A DNA stretch of 7,093 nucleotides from Candidatus Daviesbacteria bacterium GW2011_GWA2_42_7 (GTDB lineage: Bacteria > Patescibacteriota > Microgenomatia > Daviesbacterales > UBA10151): contig LCEJ01000061.1 in assembly GCA_000997105.1 (NCBI GenBank), forward strand, positions 1-7,093. The letters are read 5' to 3'. The notes beneath the pieces are model-generated. The model searched no databases, had not been told where the DNA came from, and was given only the letters and a program-made list of their open reading frames with translations. The translations under genes were made by a program, and so were the position numbers. The number at the start of each line of letters is the position of its first letter. Position 1 is the stretch's first letter. This document shows, in pieces, positions 1 through 5,213 of the stretch.

Positions 1-594
1 GAGTTGGAAAACTACCAGGGGATTATTGTCCCCGGAGGGTTTGGTTCACGGGACATTGAAGGGAAACTTTCTGCCATAAAATATTGCCGGGAAAATAAAG
101 TGCCATATTTAGGTTTGTGTTACGGTATGCAGCTTGCGGTGGTGGAGTATGCGCGGCATATTTTAAAAATGGATGATGCCAACACAACCGAAGTGGACCC
201 TGAGACTAAAAATGCAGTCATTCATATTATGCCAGACCAAAAAAAGAAACTTTTGGCCCGGGATTATGGGGCAACTATGAGGCTTGGGGCCTGGGATTGC
301 CTGTTGCAAAAGGGGAGTTTGGTAAAAAAGCTTTATGGGAAAAGTAAAATTTCCGAAAGACACCGCCACCGCTATGAATTCAATAACGAGTTTGTAGATA
401 AATTTTTAACCAATGGCATGCGTATTTCCGGTGCCAGTTCGGATGGGAAACTGGTAGAAGTAATCGAACTGCTTGACCATCCTTTCTTTGTGGGAACCCA
501 ATTCCACCCGGAACTAAAATCCCGACCCTTAGAGCCACATCCTCTCTTTTTAGGCTTCCTTAAAGCCGCATCCAAAATTGATTTTGGGAGATAA
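1..594 (+). CDS. pyrG: CTP synthase, C-terminal glutamine amidotransferase part (5' end outside window)
   Basis: CTP synthase makes CTP from UTP, ATP and glutamine in the cytoplasm. Only the last 197 codons are present, and the frame is open at base 1, so the start and the synthetase domain lie upstream. What remains is the class I glutaminase domain. It has the oxyanion-hole strand PGGFGSR (residues 11-17 of the fragment), the nucleophile elbow LGLCYGMQ with catalytic Cys at 40, the MRLGA block near 93-97, the ERHRHRYEFN signature at 119-128, and FHPE with catalytic His169 and Glu171. The end matches the family end (HPLF, then a short tail). The canonical LGLCLGMQ and GGTMRLG read LGLCYGMQ and GATMRLG here, which are mild changes. 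A 73-base gap separates it from dcd. Its CTP feeds, after reduction, the deaminase encoded next. The identification is secure. Confidence 0.97.
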   Translation, partial: ELENYQGIIVPGGFGSRDIEGKLSAIKYCRENKVPYLGLCYGMQLAVVEYARHILKMDDANTTEVDPETKNAVIHIMPDQKKKLLARDYGATMRLGAWDCLLQKGSLVKKLYGKSKISERHRHRYEFNNEFVDKFLTNGMRISGASSDGKLVEVIELLDHPFFVGTQFHPELKSRPLEPHPLFLGFLKAASKIDFGR

Positions 595-605
595 TTAGGC
601 TAATT
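593..605. repeat. Small perfect palindrome across the pyrG stop
   Basis: AATTAG-G-CTAATT is a 13-base perfect inverted repeat covering the last two bases of the pyrG stop codon and the start of the 73-base gap before dcd. As RNA it could form a 5-bp stem with a GGC loop. No T-run follows, so it is not a convincing terminator. It could be an operator half-site pair or chance in AT-rich DNA. Confidence 0.3.
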
Positions 606-667
606 TGACCCCTTGCAAAATAATCTTTGGTTGCTTAAATTGATTAGACGTTATTTTATTAACAATT

Positions 668-1396
668 ATGGTAGAGACTGATAATAAAAGAACTCATGCA
701 CCTGCTTACTTAAAGGGTCTAAGGCAACGGCCGTATGACCTTGTGGGACATATTCCTGATTGGGCACTAAGGCATTACATTGGCGATGGGTATATTCAGA
801 TTGACCCTCTTGCTAAGAACTGGGAGCAGTTAATTAAAAGAGATAGTGATGTGATAAGGCCAGAAGACGGAGTAGACCCCGTAACGATAGATTTTCGCTT
901 GGGGCCTAATATTAAGCATTACAGGCCGGATGGTTTGGACGTAATCGACACTAGACATACCTCAAAAGAAGAGATAGAAGAGATGATGAAACATGTGGTG
1001 TTAAAGCCGGACCAGCCTTTTGTTCTTAATCATAGATTGTTTGTTTTGGCAGCAACTGTAGAAAGGCTGGTATTACCTAACGATATGATTGGGCACTTGT
1101 ATGGTAAAAGTAGTTTGGCCAGGCTCGGTGTTGTTGTACACTCCACTGCTCCCCGTTTTGATCCCGGGTGGGACGGAAATCCCACCTTAGAGATAGGGGC
1201 CCACTTAGATGGAAAGGATATAATTATTTATCATTCAGATCCAATTTGTGCTTTTTCTTTTGAAAGGATGATGGCTCCGGTTGATGTTGGGTATAAAGAT
1301 AAGAAAAACAGCAGTTTTAACGGTTCTGTAGTACCTGAAGCTTCAAATATTTCGCAGAGTGCAATTGGTTATAGAAATGTTAGAAGAGCAAAGTAG
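668..1396 (+). CDS. dcd: dCTP deaminase (Dcd), long form
   Basis: Predicted to deaminate dCTP to dUTP, the first step from cytosine to thymine deoxynucleotides. In some homologues the enzyme also hydrolyses dUTP to dUMP. The core signature GKSSLARLG lies at 146-154, then HSTAPRFDPGWDG at 158-170 and LEIGA at 174-178. Aligned without gaps to E. coli Dcd, Ser111, Arg115, Ala124 and Glu138 correspond to Ser148, Arg152, Ala161 and Glu175, so the catalytic set is intact. The strand motif IDFRLG is at 74-79. The C-terminal PVDVGYKDKKNSS (204-216) resembles the nucleotide-closing tail of archaeal bifunctional Dcd-Dut proteins. At 242 residues it is longer than E. coli Dcd (193), mainly by about 30 N-terminal residues and a charged insert near 92-110. 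No Shine-Dalgarno sequence precedes the ATG. I cannot tell deaminase-only from bifunctional activity by sequence. Confidence 0.9.
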   Translation: MVETDNKRTHAPAYLKGLRQRPYDLVGHIPDWALRHYIGDGYIQIDPLAKNWEQLIKRDSDVIRPEDGVDPVTIDFRLGPNIKHYRPDGLDVIDTRHTSKEEIEEMMKHVVLKPDQPFVLNHRLFVLAATVERLVLPNDMIGHLYGKSSLARLGVVVHSTAPRFDPGWDGNPTLEIGAHLDGKDIIIYHSDPICAFSFERMMAPVDVGYKDKKNSSFNGSVVPEASNISQSAIGYRNVRRAK

Positions 1397-1408
1397 AGGA
1401 AGAGCGTT

Positions 1409-1903
1409 ATGCCAGTAGAAAATTTATCAAAAATTAGAGACCGGGTGAGAAAGGAAGGGTTAATAGAAAGGTTAAGTGCGGAGGAGATGTCTAAGTTTCA
1501 GGGGTATGGTTTCGTTTTGCGGGTAGGGGCTCTTTATGAGATGCAGCAACCGGAAACAAAATTTTGCGAGGGAGAGCTTTTAACGCGTAGGGCTTGTTTG
1601 GATGAGGTAGCAAGGTACTCTAATGATGGTGAGAGACAGGTATGCCGGTGGCTTACAGCAAATGGCTATTATGTTGTTGAAACAGCGGAGAGGATTAACA
1701 CAGTCCCCGATTTAATGCCTGTTGTTTATTCTTTGGCAAACTTAAGCCGGGCAGGGTTACAGATTTTCCCAACTGCTGTGCCTTTGGGTCACCGGGGACC
1801 GTTAACTTTTGGTCTTCAAAATATGAATAACTTTAGGGTGGCTTTGGAGATGGGAATAGATATTTGCCAGGTGGTGTTCCATAAAGTAGAAGGAGAAAGG
1901 TAA
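1409..1903 (+). CDS. Degenerate dCTP deaminase/dUTPase-fold paralogue, probable pseudoenzyme
   Basis: This is a paralogue of the next gene. Residues 101-162 align without gaps to 105-166 of that protein with about 27 of 62 identities by hand count, and the N-terminal helix (IRDRVRKEGLIERL) also matches. The residues expected to do chemistry are changed. HPRSSLFRAG in the neighbour is YSLANLSRAG here (107-116), so the Arg-Ser-Ser triplet is lost. DPGYQG is PLGHRG (125-130), losing the Asp. GLDLRLG is GFVLRVG (34-40). It stops at 164 residues, before the C-terminal YRGxxQGG arm. The frame is intact, with Shine-Dalgarno-like GAGG 9 bases before the ATG, and its TAA overlaps the next ATG (TAATG). 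An intact, coupled frame argues against a decaying pseudogene. I infer a structural or regulatory partner, perhaps in a mixed trimer. No activity is claimed. Confidence 0.8.
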   Translation: MPVENLSKIRDRVRKEGLIERLSAEEMSKFQGYGFVLRVGALYEMQQPETKFCEGELLTRRACLDEVARYSNDGERQVCRWLTANGYYVVETAERINTVPDLMPVVYSLANLSRAGLQIFPTAVPLGHRGPLTFGLQNMNNFRVALEMGIDICQVVFHKVEGER

Positions 1904-2472
1904 TGGCAGTTTTAGGTTTAGACGGGATTAAAAAAAGGGTAAAAAAAAGTAAGCTGGTGGAAAATTTAGGAGAAAGGGATCTCAATAACCCTGAAGGAGT
2001 GGGCTTGGATCTCCGCTTAGGGTCGCTCCACAAAATTATTGAAGGCGGGGCGTTTATTGAGGTAGATGGTAAGGCCGGCCTAGGTAGAAGGAAGGGAGTT
2101 AAGACGGAGGTAATAGCGGAATTTAATGATGGTTCAGATGAGCAGGAGGAAGTTGTAATCGAACCGGGGAAATATTATCTGGCCCAAACGTGTGAATCTT
2201 TAAACACTCCGGATGATTTAATGCCTATAGTCCACCCCCGCTCCAGCTTATTTCGGGCCGGTATATTGCTTTTAAATTCCAAGACCGATCCAGGATACCA
2301 GGGTAGTTTGACCTTTGGAATGGTAAACTTAAGCCCGTTTGAAGTTAAACTGCAGATGGGGGCAAGGATTTGTAATATTGTCTTCCATACTATAGATGGC
2401 AAGACAGTTAAATACCGGGGTCAGCACCAAGGTGGCCGGGTAACCCCGGAAAAGGAGGAACGGCAGGTTTAA
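1903..2472 (+). CDS. dut: dUTP diphosphatase of the dCTP deaminase-like family
   Basis: Predicted to hydrolyse dUTP to dUMP and pyrophosphate, giving ThyA its substrate and keeping uracil out of DNA. It has GLDLRLG at 34-40, an EPGKYYLAQTCESLNTPDDL strand pair at 87-106, the signature HPRSSLFRAG at 111-120, TDPGYQGSLTFG at 128-139 and GARICNIVFH at 153-162. The C-terminal VKYRGQHQGG (169-178) resembles the flexible arm that closes the active site in trimeric dUTPases and in archaeal Dcd-like dUTPases such as the Thermococcus type. The spacing from RSS to DPG matches the dUTPase-like branch and is two residues shorter than in E. coli Dcd. Length is 189 residues. AGGAG at 1891-1895 gives a 7-base spacer, and the start overlaps the previous stop by one base, so translation is probably coupled. 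A dCTP deaminase or bifunctional role cannot be excluded. Confidence 0.8.
   Translation: MAVLGLDGIKKRVKKSKLVENLGERDLNNPEGVGLDLRLGSLHKIIEGGAFIEVDGKAGLGRRKGVKTEVIAEFNDGSDEQEEVVIEPGKYYLAQTCESLNTPDDLMPIVHPRSSLFRAGILLLNSKTDPGYQGSLTFGMVNLSPFEVKLQMGARICNIVFHTIDGKTVKYRGQHQGGRVTPEKEERQV
2453..2458 (+). promoter_or_regulatory. Strong but distant Shine-Dalgarno before thyA
   Basis: AGGAGG lies within the last codons of the dut gene, 15 bases before the thyA ATG at 2474, farther than the usual 5-9. No other start codon lies in the thyA frame between this site and 2474. A second, weaker AGG at 2465-2467 has a 6-base spacer and may be the one used. Confidence 0.5.
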
Positions 2473-2473
2473 T

Positions 2474-3445
2474 ATGCACGGAGAAAGAGAGGATGTCCAT
2501 CCTGAATACCAATACCTGGGTCTACTGCAGGACATTATGGACCATGGAAAAGATAAGCCTAGTTTAGGTGGCGGAATAGATCTGCGGGGTGTTTTTGGGA
2601 GGCAAAACAGATGGGCCCTCCCAGAAGGATTTCCTCTCCTTACCACTAAGAAAGTCTTTTACAAGACGGCTTTTAGGGAGATGTTGTGGTTTATAAGCGG
2701 AGATTCTAATATCAAAAAACTGGTTGATGAAAATATCCACATCTGGGACGAATGGCCTTACCGTAGTTATCGCCAGGCTGTAGAAATAGGTGAGGTACCG
2801 ATGCTTTCCCAGGAGGACTTTGTCCAAAAGATTAAGGAGGAAGATGCAGAAAGTGAATTTGTAAAAGTTTGGGGGGAGTTAGGGCCTGTTTATGGCAGGC
2901 AGTGGAGGAGATGGCGGGCTGCCGACGGACGGGAGATTGACCAACTGGCTTGGTTGATTGATAAAATCAAAAGAACTCCCACTCGTAAACATGCTTTAGT
3001 TTCCGCCTGGAACCCGGAATTTATTTACGAAATGGCAGCGCCGGGGGAGAAGATGATGGATTTGCCTCCCTGCCATACTATGTGGCAGGTAGATGTGGAA
3101 GAGGGTGAACTATCTTTGCAGCTCTACCAGCGCAGTGCTGATGTCTTTTTGGGAGTGCCTTTTAATATTGCCCAGTATGCACTGCTCACTCATATGCTGG
3201 CCCAAGTTACAGATCTACGCCCCGGCGAGCTTGTCCACACTTTCGGCAATGTGCATATTTACTTTAACCAATTTGACCAGGTTAAGGAGCAGCTGAGCCG
3301 TGAGCCCCGACCAATGCCAAAGCTCTGGCTTAGTCCGGACATTAAAGACATTGATAAGTTTACTATGGATGATATCCATGTTGAAGGGTACGACCCTCAC
3401 CCGCCTATTCGCGCTGAGGTAGTAGTGGTAGGTGGAAAGTTTTGA
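2474..3445 (+). CDS. thyA: Thymidylate synthase (ThyA), with unusual phosphate-binding residues
   Basis: Predicted to methylate dUMP to dTMP with methylenetetrahydrofolate, releasing dihydrofolate. Clear family blocks are GFPLLTTKK (52-60), LWFISGD (71-77), IWDEW (90-94), LGPVYGRQWR (136-145), LPPCHTMWQ with catalytic Cys200, LYQRSADVFLGVPFNI (218-232) with Arg220 and the dUMP-selecting Asn231, VHIYFN (260-265), LSREPRP (274-280) and YDPHP (306-310). At 323 residues it is the long type, with an insert at about 95-134 like that of L. casei. Oddities: the DRTGTGT loop is replaced by LGGGIDLRGVFG (31-42), so the Arg21 equivalent is Gly32. The paired arginines before VSAWN read R-K-H (171-173). 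GGD before the HxY motif reads FGN. The C-terminus ends in VVVVGGKF instead of the usual APVAV-like end. dut precedes it by one base and folA overlaps its end. Fold assignment is secure; unchanged substrate preference is inferred from Asn231. Confidence 0.93.
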   Translation: MHGEREDVHPEYQYLGLLQDIMDHGKDKPSLGGGIDLRGVFGRQNRWALPEGFPLLTTKKVFYKTAFREMLWFISGDSNIKKLVDENIHIWDEWPYRSYRQAVEIGEVPMLSQEDFVQKIKEEDAESEFVKVWGELGPVYGRQWRRWRAADGREIDQLAWLIDKIKRTPTRKHALVSAWNPEFIYEMAAPGEKMMDLPPCHTMWQVDVEEGELSLQLYQRSADVFLGVPFNIAQYALLTHMLAQVTDLRPGELVHTFGNVHIYFNQFDQVKEQLSREPRPMPKLWLSPDIKDIDKFTMDDIHVEGYDPHPPIRAEVVVVGGKF

Positions 3446-3924
3446 AAAATCCTGAAATTTGTATCATTGCTGCTTTGTCTGAAGATAGGATAATTGGTAA
3501 AGATAATAAACTGCCTTGGAGAATTCCATCCGATCTGAAAAGGTTTCGTGAACTCACTGTGGGACATTCGATTATTATGGGCAGAAGGACTTTTGAGTCG
3601 CTGGGCAGGCCGTTGCCGGAAAGAGTGAATATAGTTGTGACAAGCAATGATTCATTTATAGCCCAAGGATGCTTACGGAGCAAGTCTTTGGAGGAAGCGA
3701 TTTCATTAGCTAAACGGGAAGAAGAAAGGGTTTTTATTATTGGTGGTGGCCAAATTTATGAGCAGGCAATTAGCATGGCTGACCGGTTATACCTGACAGT
3801 AGTAAAAGGGGAATTTACCGGTGATACTTTTTTTCCGGACTACTCAAAATTTAGTAAAAAAATAAGTGAAGAGCATGGACAATCTAATGGTTTAGGATAT
3901 ACATTCCTTGAACTTATAAGATGA
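3442..3924 (+). CDS. folA: Dihydrofolate reductase
   Basis: Reduces dihydrofolate to tetrahydrofolate with NADPH, which regenerates the cofactor consumed by ThyA. The protein is 160 residues, close to E. coli FolA (159), and complete. It has the N-terminal strand IIAALSEDRIIG (8-19), LPWRIPSDLKRF (24-35) with Trp26 and the active-site acid Asp31 (Asp27 in E. coli), IIMGRRTFESLGRPLP (44-59) for the cofactor phosphate and adenine side, IIGGGQIYEQ (99-108) as the glycine-rich NADPH turn, LYLTVV (116-121) with the conserved Thr, and GDTFFPDY (127-134). It starts with TTG in a TTGA overlap with the thyA stop, and a GGTGG lies just upstream, so it is probably coupled to thyA. The overlap keeps the two enzymes of the dTMP cycle in one transcript. 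An intrinsic terminator follows 48 bases after the stop. Confidence 0.96.
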   Translation: MKNPEICIIAALSEDRIIGKDNKLPWRIPSDLKRFRELTVGHSIIMGRRTFESLGRPLPERVNIVVTSNDSFIAQGCLRSKSLEEAISLAKREEERVFIIGGGQIYEQAISMADRLYLTVVKGEFTGDTFFPDYSKFSKKISEEHGQSNGLGYTFLELIR

Positions 3925-3937
3925 CCATTTTACTGTC

Positions 3938-3966
3938 TTGACGGCTTATATATGGTTTGTTACAAA
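3938..3966 (+). promoter_or_regulatory. Predicted sigma70-type promoter for the small Cys/His-rich gene
   Basis: TTGACG (3938-3943), a 17-base spacer and TACAAA (3961-3966), with an extended -10 TG at 3958-3959. The expected start is near 3973, the first base of the terminator stem below. It sits 13 bases after the folA stop and has the same architecture as the promoter before rpsB (TTGAC, N17, TGnTACAA). Confidence 0.6.
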
Positions 3967-3972
3967 TGATGT

Positions 3973-3998
3973 GCTCCCATTGGGGGAGCTTTATTTTT
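3973..3998 (+). terminator. Intrinsic terminator after folA
   Basis: GCTCCC (3973-3978), a 5-base loop ATTGG, then GGGAGC (3984-3989) forms a perfect 6-bp GC-rich stem followed by TTTATTTTT (3990-3998). This probably ends the nucleotide-metabolism transcript. The stem also coincides with the predicted start of the next transcript, where it would form a 5' stem-loop. Confidence 0.75.
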
Positions 3999-4003
3999 GG
4001 GGA
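3999..4003 (+). promoter_or_regulatory. Shine-Dalgarno that fixes the GTG start at 4010
   Basis: GGGGA lies 6 bases before GTG 4010, directly after the terminator T-run. It favours this start over the in-frame TTG at 3938, which would translate through the promoter and terminator. Confidence 0.5.
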
Positions 4004-4009
4004 TGTTTC

Positions 4010-4315
4010 GTGAGCAAGAGAGAAAGATGTGTTTTTAACCGTGAAAGTTTGGAGTGGCACAAAGACGGAGTGCTTTGTTCCGGCGCAATTACCCGGCATC
4101 ATGCCCCGGTGTATAGATGCGAAGGGGGTATGACGACTATACCGTGTTGTACAGGGCACCAAAAGTGGCTGCATGCTTTGGATAAAGAATGGATAAGAAG
4201 GGAAAATGCCGACAATGTGGTGCCGATTGATGAGATGGCAGAACCTGTAAGTATTAAGATTAAAGAAAAAAGGTTAGGAGCCCAAGCCCGTGCCCGTTTA
4301 TCGTTGACTTACTAA
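4010..4315 (+). CDS. Small Cys/His-rich protein of unknown function
   Basis: I do not recognise this gene. From GTG 4010 it encodes 101 residues. Its first half holds five cysteines (7, 23, 37, 46, 47) and five histidines (17, 30, 31, 50, 55), including RHH, RCEGG and PCCTGHQKW. This suggests a metal site or a small zinc-ribbon-like fold, but spacing fits no motif I can name. The second half is basic and lacks Cys and His. No signal peptide or membrane segment is visible from this start. The frame stays open upstream to TTG 3938, which would add 24 residues, but that stretch contains a promoter and an intrinsic terminator and looks non-coding. It has its own promoter, follows a terminator, and the rpsB promoter overlaps its last codons, so it is probably a single-gene unit. 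It could also be a spurious frame; the ribosome site and Cys/His pattern favour a real gene. Confidence 0.5.
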   Translation: MSKRERCVFNRESLEWHKDGVLCSGAITRHHAPVYRCEGGMTTIPCCTGHQKWLHALDKEWIRRENADNVVPIDEMAEPVSIKIKEKRLGAQARARLSLTY

Positions 4316-4332
4316 GAGACAACTGGTACAAT
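4304..4332 (+). promoter_or_regulatory. Predicted strong promoter for rpsB-tsf-frr
   Basis: TTGACT (4304-4309), a 17-base spacer and TACAAT (4327-4332), with extended -10 TG at 4324-4325. Five of six bases match consensus in each box. The expected start is near 4339, giving a leader of about 65-70 bases before rpsB. The -35 box overlaps the last codons of the preceding small gene. Confidence 0.7.
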
Positions 4333-4348
4333 TTGGAACATCAAACAT

Positions 4349-4386
4349 CAATTACCTTTAGGTTTTCCTGACTGCACTGGTAATTG
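4349..4386 (+). promoter_or_regulatory. Inverted repeat in the rpsB leader
   Basis: CAATTACC (4349-4356) pairs perfectly with GGTAATTG (4379-4386) around a 22-base loop that holds a small AGG-TTTT-CCT hairpin. It lies between the predicted start near 4339 and the S2 reading frame. In E. coli the rpsB-tsf leader is bound by S2 for autoregulation, so a similar role is possible. It may instead be part of whatever rearranged the 5' end of rpsB. Confidence 0.45.
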
Positions 4387-4407
4387 AGAAGTTAAAGTAT
4401 CTATGGT

Positions 4408-5148
4408 GTGCGTGAAGGGGTACATATTGTCAACTTAGAGCTTTCCGAAAAGAAACTTCAAGAAGCAGCCGAGTATGTTTTTAAGTTAGGGGAGCAAGGG
4501 AAAATCATCCTTTTTATAGGGACCAAAAAACAAGCTCAACCTATTGTTAAAGAGGCAGCCGAGAAATTAGGTGCCCCTTATATGGATTACCGCTGGATTG
4601 GGGGGATGCTCACAAACTTTGACGAGGTGAGGAAAAACGCAAAGAAGCTGATTGACCTTTCTGAAAAAAAAGAAAAAGGGGAACTCTCCCATTACACCAA
4701 AAAGGAACAGCTTCTAATTTCCCGTAAGCTTGAAAAATTCAACCATGAGCTTGGTGGTATTGCCAAGCTTGAAAAAATACCGGATGCTTTATTTATAGTT
4801 GATTGTGTCGCAGAAAAAACAGCGATTGCTGAGGCTACAAGGATGGGTATCCCGATTGTGGCCATCGCCGACACTAATTGTAACCCTGCTTTAATCGATT
4901 ATCCTATCCCTGGCAATGACGATGCTACAAAATCAATTAAAATTATAGTGGACGCTGTAGCTAAAGCTTATGAGGAAGGGCTAAAGGGATTTCAAAAATC
5001 AAAGATCAAAGACCAAAAAGAGGCAGAGAAGAAAGAACAGAAGCTGGCGGAAGACGCAGCTGCTGATAGTGTGGTGGCTGAAGATGTTGCTGCGGCCGAG
5101 GAAGAGGTGGAAAAGAAAACAGTTGCAGAATCAGAGAGAGTGGTTTAG
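4408..5148 (+). CDS. rpsB: Ribosomal protein uS2, N-terminal block missing
   Basis: S2 is a small-subunit protein at the head-body junction that is needed to load S1 and for initiation. The body is clear: REGVHIVNL (2-10), FIGTKKQAQ (36-44), YRWIGGMLTN (61-70), IPDALFIVD (124-132), IPIVAIADTNCNP (148-160) and IPGNDDA (167-173). Similarity continues four or five codons above this GTG (SIYGV, 4396-4410) and ends at an in-frame TAA (4393-4395). About 30 residues with the family block VHFGHQTRYWNPKM (E. coli wording) are therefore absent, and I found them in no frame upstream. No Shine-Dalgarno sequence suits GTG 4408, so the start is nominal. The C-terminus (194-246) is a Lys/Glu/Ala-rich, probably disordered tail, including a 7-base DNA repeat. 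A strong promoter lies upstream and tsf downstream. A real truncation, split gene, local deletion or assembly error are all possible. Confidence 0.85.
   Translation: MREGVHIVNLELSEKKLQEAAEYVFKLGEQGKIILFIGTKKQAQPIVKEAAEKLGAPYMDYRWIGGMLTNFDEVRKNAKKLIDLSEKKEKGELSHYTKKEQLLISRKLEKFNHELGGIAKLEKIPDALFIVDCVAEKTAIAEATRMGIPIVAIADTNCNPALIDYPIPGNDDATKSIKIIVDAVAKAYEEGLKGFQKSKIKDQKEAEKKEQKLAEDAAADSVVAEDVAAAEEEVEKKTVAESERVV
4992..5019 (+). repeat. Degenerate 7-base tandem repeat inside the S2 tail
   Basis: Four successive 7-base units, TCAAAAA, TCAAAGA, TCAAAGA and CCAAAAA, lie in frame and encode part of the basic stretch KSKIKDQK of the S2 tail. The unit length equals that of the CTATGAA repeat before tsf. 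This suggests slippage or an intergenic-type repeat captured as coding sequence. Confidence 0.5.
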
Positions 5149-5156
5149 ATAGTAGT

Positions 5157-5213
5157 TAGTTCACGGTTCGTTGTTCATTGATTGATTTTCTATGAACTAT
5201 GAACTATGAACTA
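5157..5213 (+). repeat. Long imperfect hairpin between rpsB and tsf
   Basis: Bases 5157-5178 pair with 5192-5213: 18 Watson-Crick pairs, 2 G-T pairs and 2 mismatches over 22 positions, around a 13-base loop. The left arm is a degenerate set of TAGTTCA-like units, the reverse complement of the right-arm units. The hairpin ends 9 bases before the tsf ATG and no T-run follows, so it is not a typical terminator. It could affect tsf translation, protect RNA ends, or be a dispersed repeat. Confidence 0.75.

Noticed and set aside
601..648. Promoter before dcd (TTGACC 605-610, or TTGCAA 613-618 with TTAAAT 635-640)
   Set aside because: TTGACC has no -10 at proper spacing. The second pair matches only 4 of 6 in each box, too weak to list.
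1409..1903. Calling the degenerate dUTPase-like gene a pseudogene
   Set aside because: The frame is uninterrupted, has a ribosome site and is coupled by TAATG to the next gene; only catalytic positions are lost.
3443..3445. TGA read as glycine (Gracilibacteria code)
   Set aside because: TGA ends thyA exactly where folA begins and also ends folA at the normal length, so it works as a stop.
3938..4009. TTG start extending the small Cys/His-rich protein by 24 residues
   Set aside because: That stretch contains a good promoter and an intrinsic terminator, and GTG 4010 has a suitably spaced GGGGA.
3925..4407. Self-splicing intron or insertion splitting rpsB within this window
   Set aside because: No S2 N-terminal exon was found upstream in any frame. 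GHQKW in the small protein shares only GHQ with the S2 motif and lacks its flanks.
4403..4438. ATG at 4403 as an rpsB start
   Set aside because: It is in a different frame from S2 and stops after 11 codons.
5157..5213. Hairpin as an rpsB intrinsic terminator
   Set aside because: The stem is AT-rich and followed by TGAACAAAT, not a T-run, and tsf starts 9 bases later.
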